64,000 nt of DNA, from positions 558,001 through 622,000 of the forward strand of contig NZ_VIWX01000001.1 of NCBI RefSeq assembly GCF_007829955.1, given 5' to 3'. A model generated the notes under the pieces. It ran no database searches, had not been told where the DNA came from, and saw only the letters and a program-made list of their open reading frames with translations. This document shows positions 62,306 to 64,000 of this stretch, piece by piece (positions within the stretch are counted from its first letter, which is position 1; each line of letters opens with the position of its first letter). The DNA is from Saccharopolyspora dendranthemae (GTDB taxonomy: Bacteria; Actinomycetota; Actinomycetes; Mycobacteriales; Pseudonocardiaceae). Both the position numbers and the translations under genes were made by a program.

Positions 62306-64000
62306 TCAGTCGGCCCGCACCTCCGAGCCCGGAGGCCGCACGGCCGGACGCCATCCCGCGAACCTGAGCCCCTCGGGTCCCCGCGCACCGGTGTTGACCA
62401 CCAGCGCGCCGTCGAAACCGATGCCCACGAGCGTGATGTCGCCGTTGGGTTCGACCAGCGTCGCCGGGTGATCGGTCACCGCCCCGCCCACATCGAGCCA
62501 AGGACCACCCGCCCGGTCCGCGACGCGGACACGGCCCGCGGCGTCCCGGCTGACCCTGATCAGATCAGCGGATCCCCTCGGCCCCGGATCGGTCGCCGTC
62601 GGGCCACCGATCCCGCCCGGAGCCGGCAGCGTCGTCCGGCCGCTCCAGCTGCCGGTCGAGGACGAGGTGCGCTCGACAAGCTCCCCACCTCGGTCCGTTC
62701 GCACGAGCAGCCGGATCGACCCGTCCCGGGCGTGCTCGGCCACCGGAGCTCCCGCCGGGCGGGCCGCACCGATCGGCACCTGCTCGCCCCTCGCCCCTCC
62801 GGCGCGCGGAATCTCCCAGTGCAGAACCGCTGCGCGCGTCGCCGCGAACAGGTGCACCACGCCGTCGAGGCCCGCGACGAACGAGAGCCCGTCCTGGACG
62901 TCCTGAGCACCGAGCTCGGACCACGGCTGCCACCGCCCAGGCGCGGTCTCGCGGCGAACGCTGACCCCACCCGCGGAGTTCTTGACGGCCAGCACGATCC
63001 GGCCGTCGGAATCGGCGATCGCTGCGGGCGCGCCGTTCTCGGCCCCCGCAGGAGCGTCCACCACGTCCCACTGCCGGGACCGGACGTCGGAACTCCCCTG
63101 CCTCAGGAGCAGGATTCGCGCGCCGTCCTCGCTCTGCGCCACCAGCACCGGCCGGCCGCGGCCCTCGCGGAGCAGCGACACCTGCGGGCGGAGCGGTTCC
63201 GGCAGCGGGAGCAGCTCGGGTTCGCTCCAGACGCCTCCGGGAGTCCGCGCCCAGCGGGCGATCCCGTGCGCGCGCACGGAGAATGCCTGCGCACCACCGC
63301 CTTCGGTCGCCATGACCCACTCGCCTCGCCGCGGCCACCGGTAGGCGCTGTTGTCGCTCCAGCTCCGGTAGATCTCGCCCCTGGCGAGGGCGTCGTGGCC
63401 GACATAAGCGGCGAAGGCCTCGCGCGTGGTGGTCTTGTCCGCCTGGGACAGCGCCGACGGGGTGTCGCCGACGTTGTAGTCGCGGTAGGTCAGCACCATC
63501 GGTGAGAACGCCCGCGGCCGGTGCGCGGAGACCGCTTCCTTGGCCAGAGCGGCGCCGGCGACGTGATCGGGGTGGTTGTGCACCCCGATCCAGTTGGACT
63601 GGTAGCGGTGATCCGGCTGGTCGTCCTGCAACCGGATCACCGTGGGCTGGAAGGCGTCCAGCAGCGCGGTGAGGGACTCGACCACGGCACGCCGGTCGAA
63701 CTGCTGCGGGTACCCCACGGCAGCCCCCGCCGGGACCGTCGTGGTGACGCGCAGCGCCGGGTCCTGCCGCAGCCTGGTCAGCGCGTGCCTGCCCTGCTGG
63801 GCGTTCGCGTCTTCGGGCAGGTTCAGCAGCACCAGCCGCACGTCGGGATCCGCGCGCAGGGTGTCGACCTCGGCGAGACGGCCGTGCCCCACCGGAATCG
63901 TGGTGCGCGACCAGTCGTTCGGCTTGCCGACCATCTGCGCGTAGGCGGCCCGAGTGCCCTCCTGCCTCCCGGCGCCGTACCCGGCCTTGTCGGGCATGTC
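62306..64000 (-). CDS. PIG-L deacetylase with C-terminal propeller-like domain, 3' part
   Basis: The gene runs off the end of the window; at least 564 C-terminal residues are visible. The first about 215 are the distal half of a PIG-L/LmbE domain, with the metal-site GVHNHPDHVAGAALAKEAV; the HPDDD motif would be upstream. The following about 340 residues contain repeated short beta motifs (e.g. RPVLVAQSEDGARILLLRQG; DGLSFVAGLDGVVHLFAATR), like a lectin-type beta-propeller. It is probably a secreted de-N-acetylase with a binding domain, but the N-terminus cannot be seen. Confidence 0.75.
   Translation of the reverse strand, partial: DMPDKAGYGAGRQEGTRAAYAQMVGKPNDWSRTTIPVGHGRLAEVDTLRADPDVRLVLLNLPEDANAQQGRHALTRLRQDPALRVTTTVPAGAAVGYPQQFDRRAVVESLTALLDAFQPTVIRLQDDQPDHRYQSNWIGVHNHPDHVAGAALAKEAVSAHRPRAFSPMVLTYRDYNVGDTPSALSQADKTTTREAFAAYVGHDALARGEIYRSWSDNSAYRWPRRGEWVMATEGGGAQAFSVRAHGIARWARTPGGVWSEPELLPLPEPLRPQVSLLREGRGRPVLVAQSEDGARILLLRQGSSDVRSRQWDVVDAPAGAENGAPAAIADSDGRIVLAVKNSAGGVSVRRETAPGRWQPWSELGAQDVQDGLSFVAGLDGVVHLFAATRAAVLHWEIPRAGGARGEQVPIGAARPAGAPVAEHARDGSIRLLVRTDRGGELVERTSSSTGSWSGRTTLPAPGGIGGPTATDPGPRGSADLIRVSRDAAGRVRVADRAGGPWLDVGGAVTDHPATLVEPNGDITLVGIGFDGALVVNTGARGPEGLRFAGWRPAVRPPGSEVRAD

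Overview
The window is high-GC DNA from a mycelial-type actinomycete. The mce/yrbE operon, the GntR and TetR regulators, the GTG/TTG starts, the leaderless-looking promoters and the IS30-type insertion all fit Actinobacteria. My guess is Pseudonocardiales (Saccharopolyspora-like), from general resemblance only. No rRNA, tRNA or CRISPR array was seen.

Layout. 1-7381: 3' part of a YrbE permease gene, then six Mce genes (A-F) and one Mce-associated gene, mostly joined by 4-base stop/start overlaps. 7389-11945: DUF1684 protein, acyl-CoA dehydrogenase, MpaB-type protein, HAD hydrolase and a TetR repressor, with two clear palindromic operators. 12140-16155: divergent pair of exported glycoside hydrolases. 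16305-17836: a repeat module split by an IS30-family element. 17873-25749: homoprotocatechuate (hpa-like) ring-cleavage operon with a divergent GntR regulator. 25756-31316: partial inositol catabolism operon (iolC, aldolase, iolB, iolD) with a divergent GntR/UTRA regulator. 31429-38351: allantoin/ureide region (GntR, allantoinase, racemase-like protein, NCS1 transporter, ureidoglycine aminohydrolase, a frameshifted RidA gene, HxlR). 38524-44596: GAF-LytTR regulator, KatG, a small PQQ-associated protein and a lanthanide-type PQQ alcohol dehydrogenase. 44715-49507: single genes (alpha/beta hydrolase, polysaccharide deacetylase, MFS and TauE transporters, hemerythrin). 49544-54372: IclR regulator divergent from a DUF1932-RraA fusion, a TRAP-type permease, a small membrane protein and an SDR. 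54445-59802: ROK regulator, SsuABC-like ABC importer and sulfatase in one transcription direction. 60047-64000: cholesterol oxidase, TetR regulator and the 3' part of a PIG-L deacetylase gene.

Overall this is a catabolic accessory region: several self-contained substrate modules, each with its own regulator. The most unusual non-coding content is a family of 68-bp imperfect palindromes with ends CCCAGTTTTAGTC (four copies at 16305, 33776, 46268 and 59942). Two copies abut a second repeat module of about 200-215 bp, and one copy is interrupted by the IS30 element with a short target duplication. The most unusual protein architectures are two separate RraA-domain fusions and a PQQ dehydrogenase with a lanthanide signature but no visible signal peptide.
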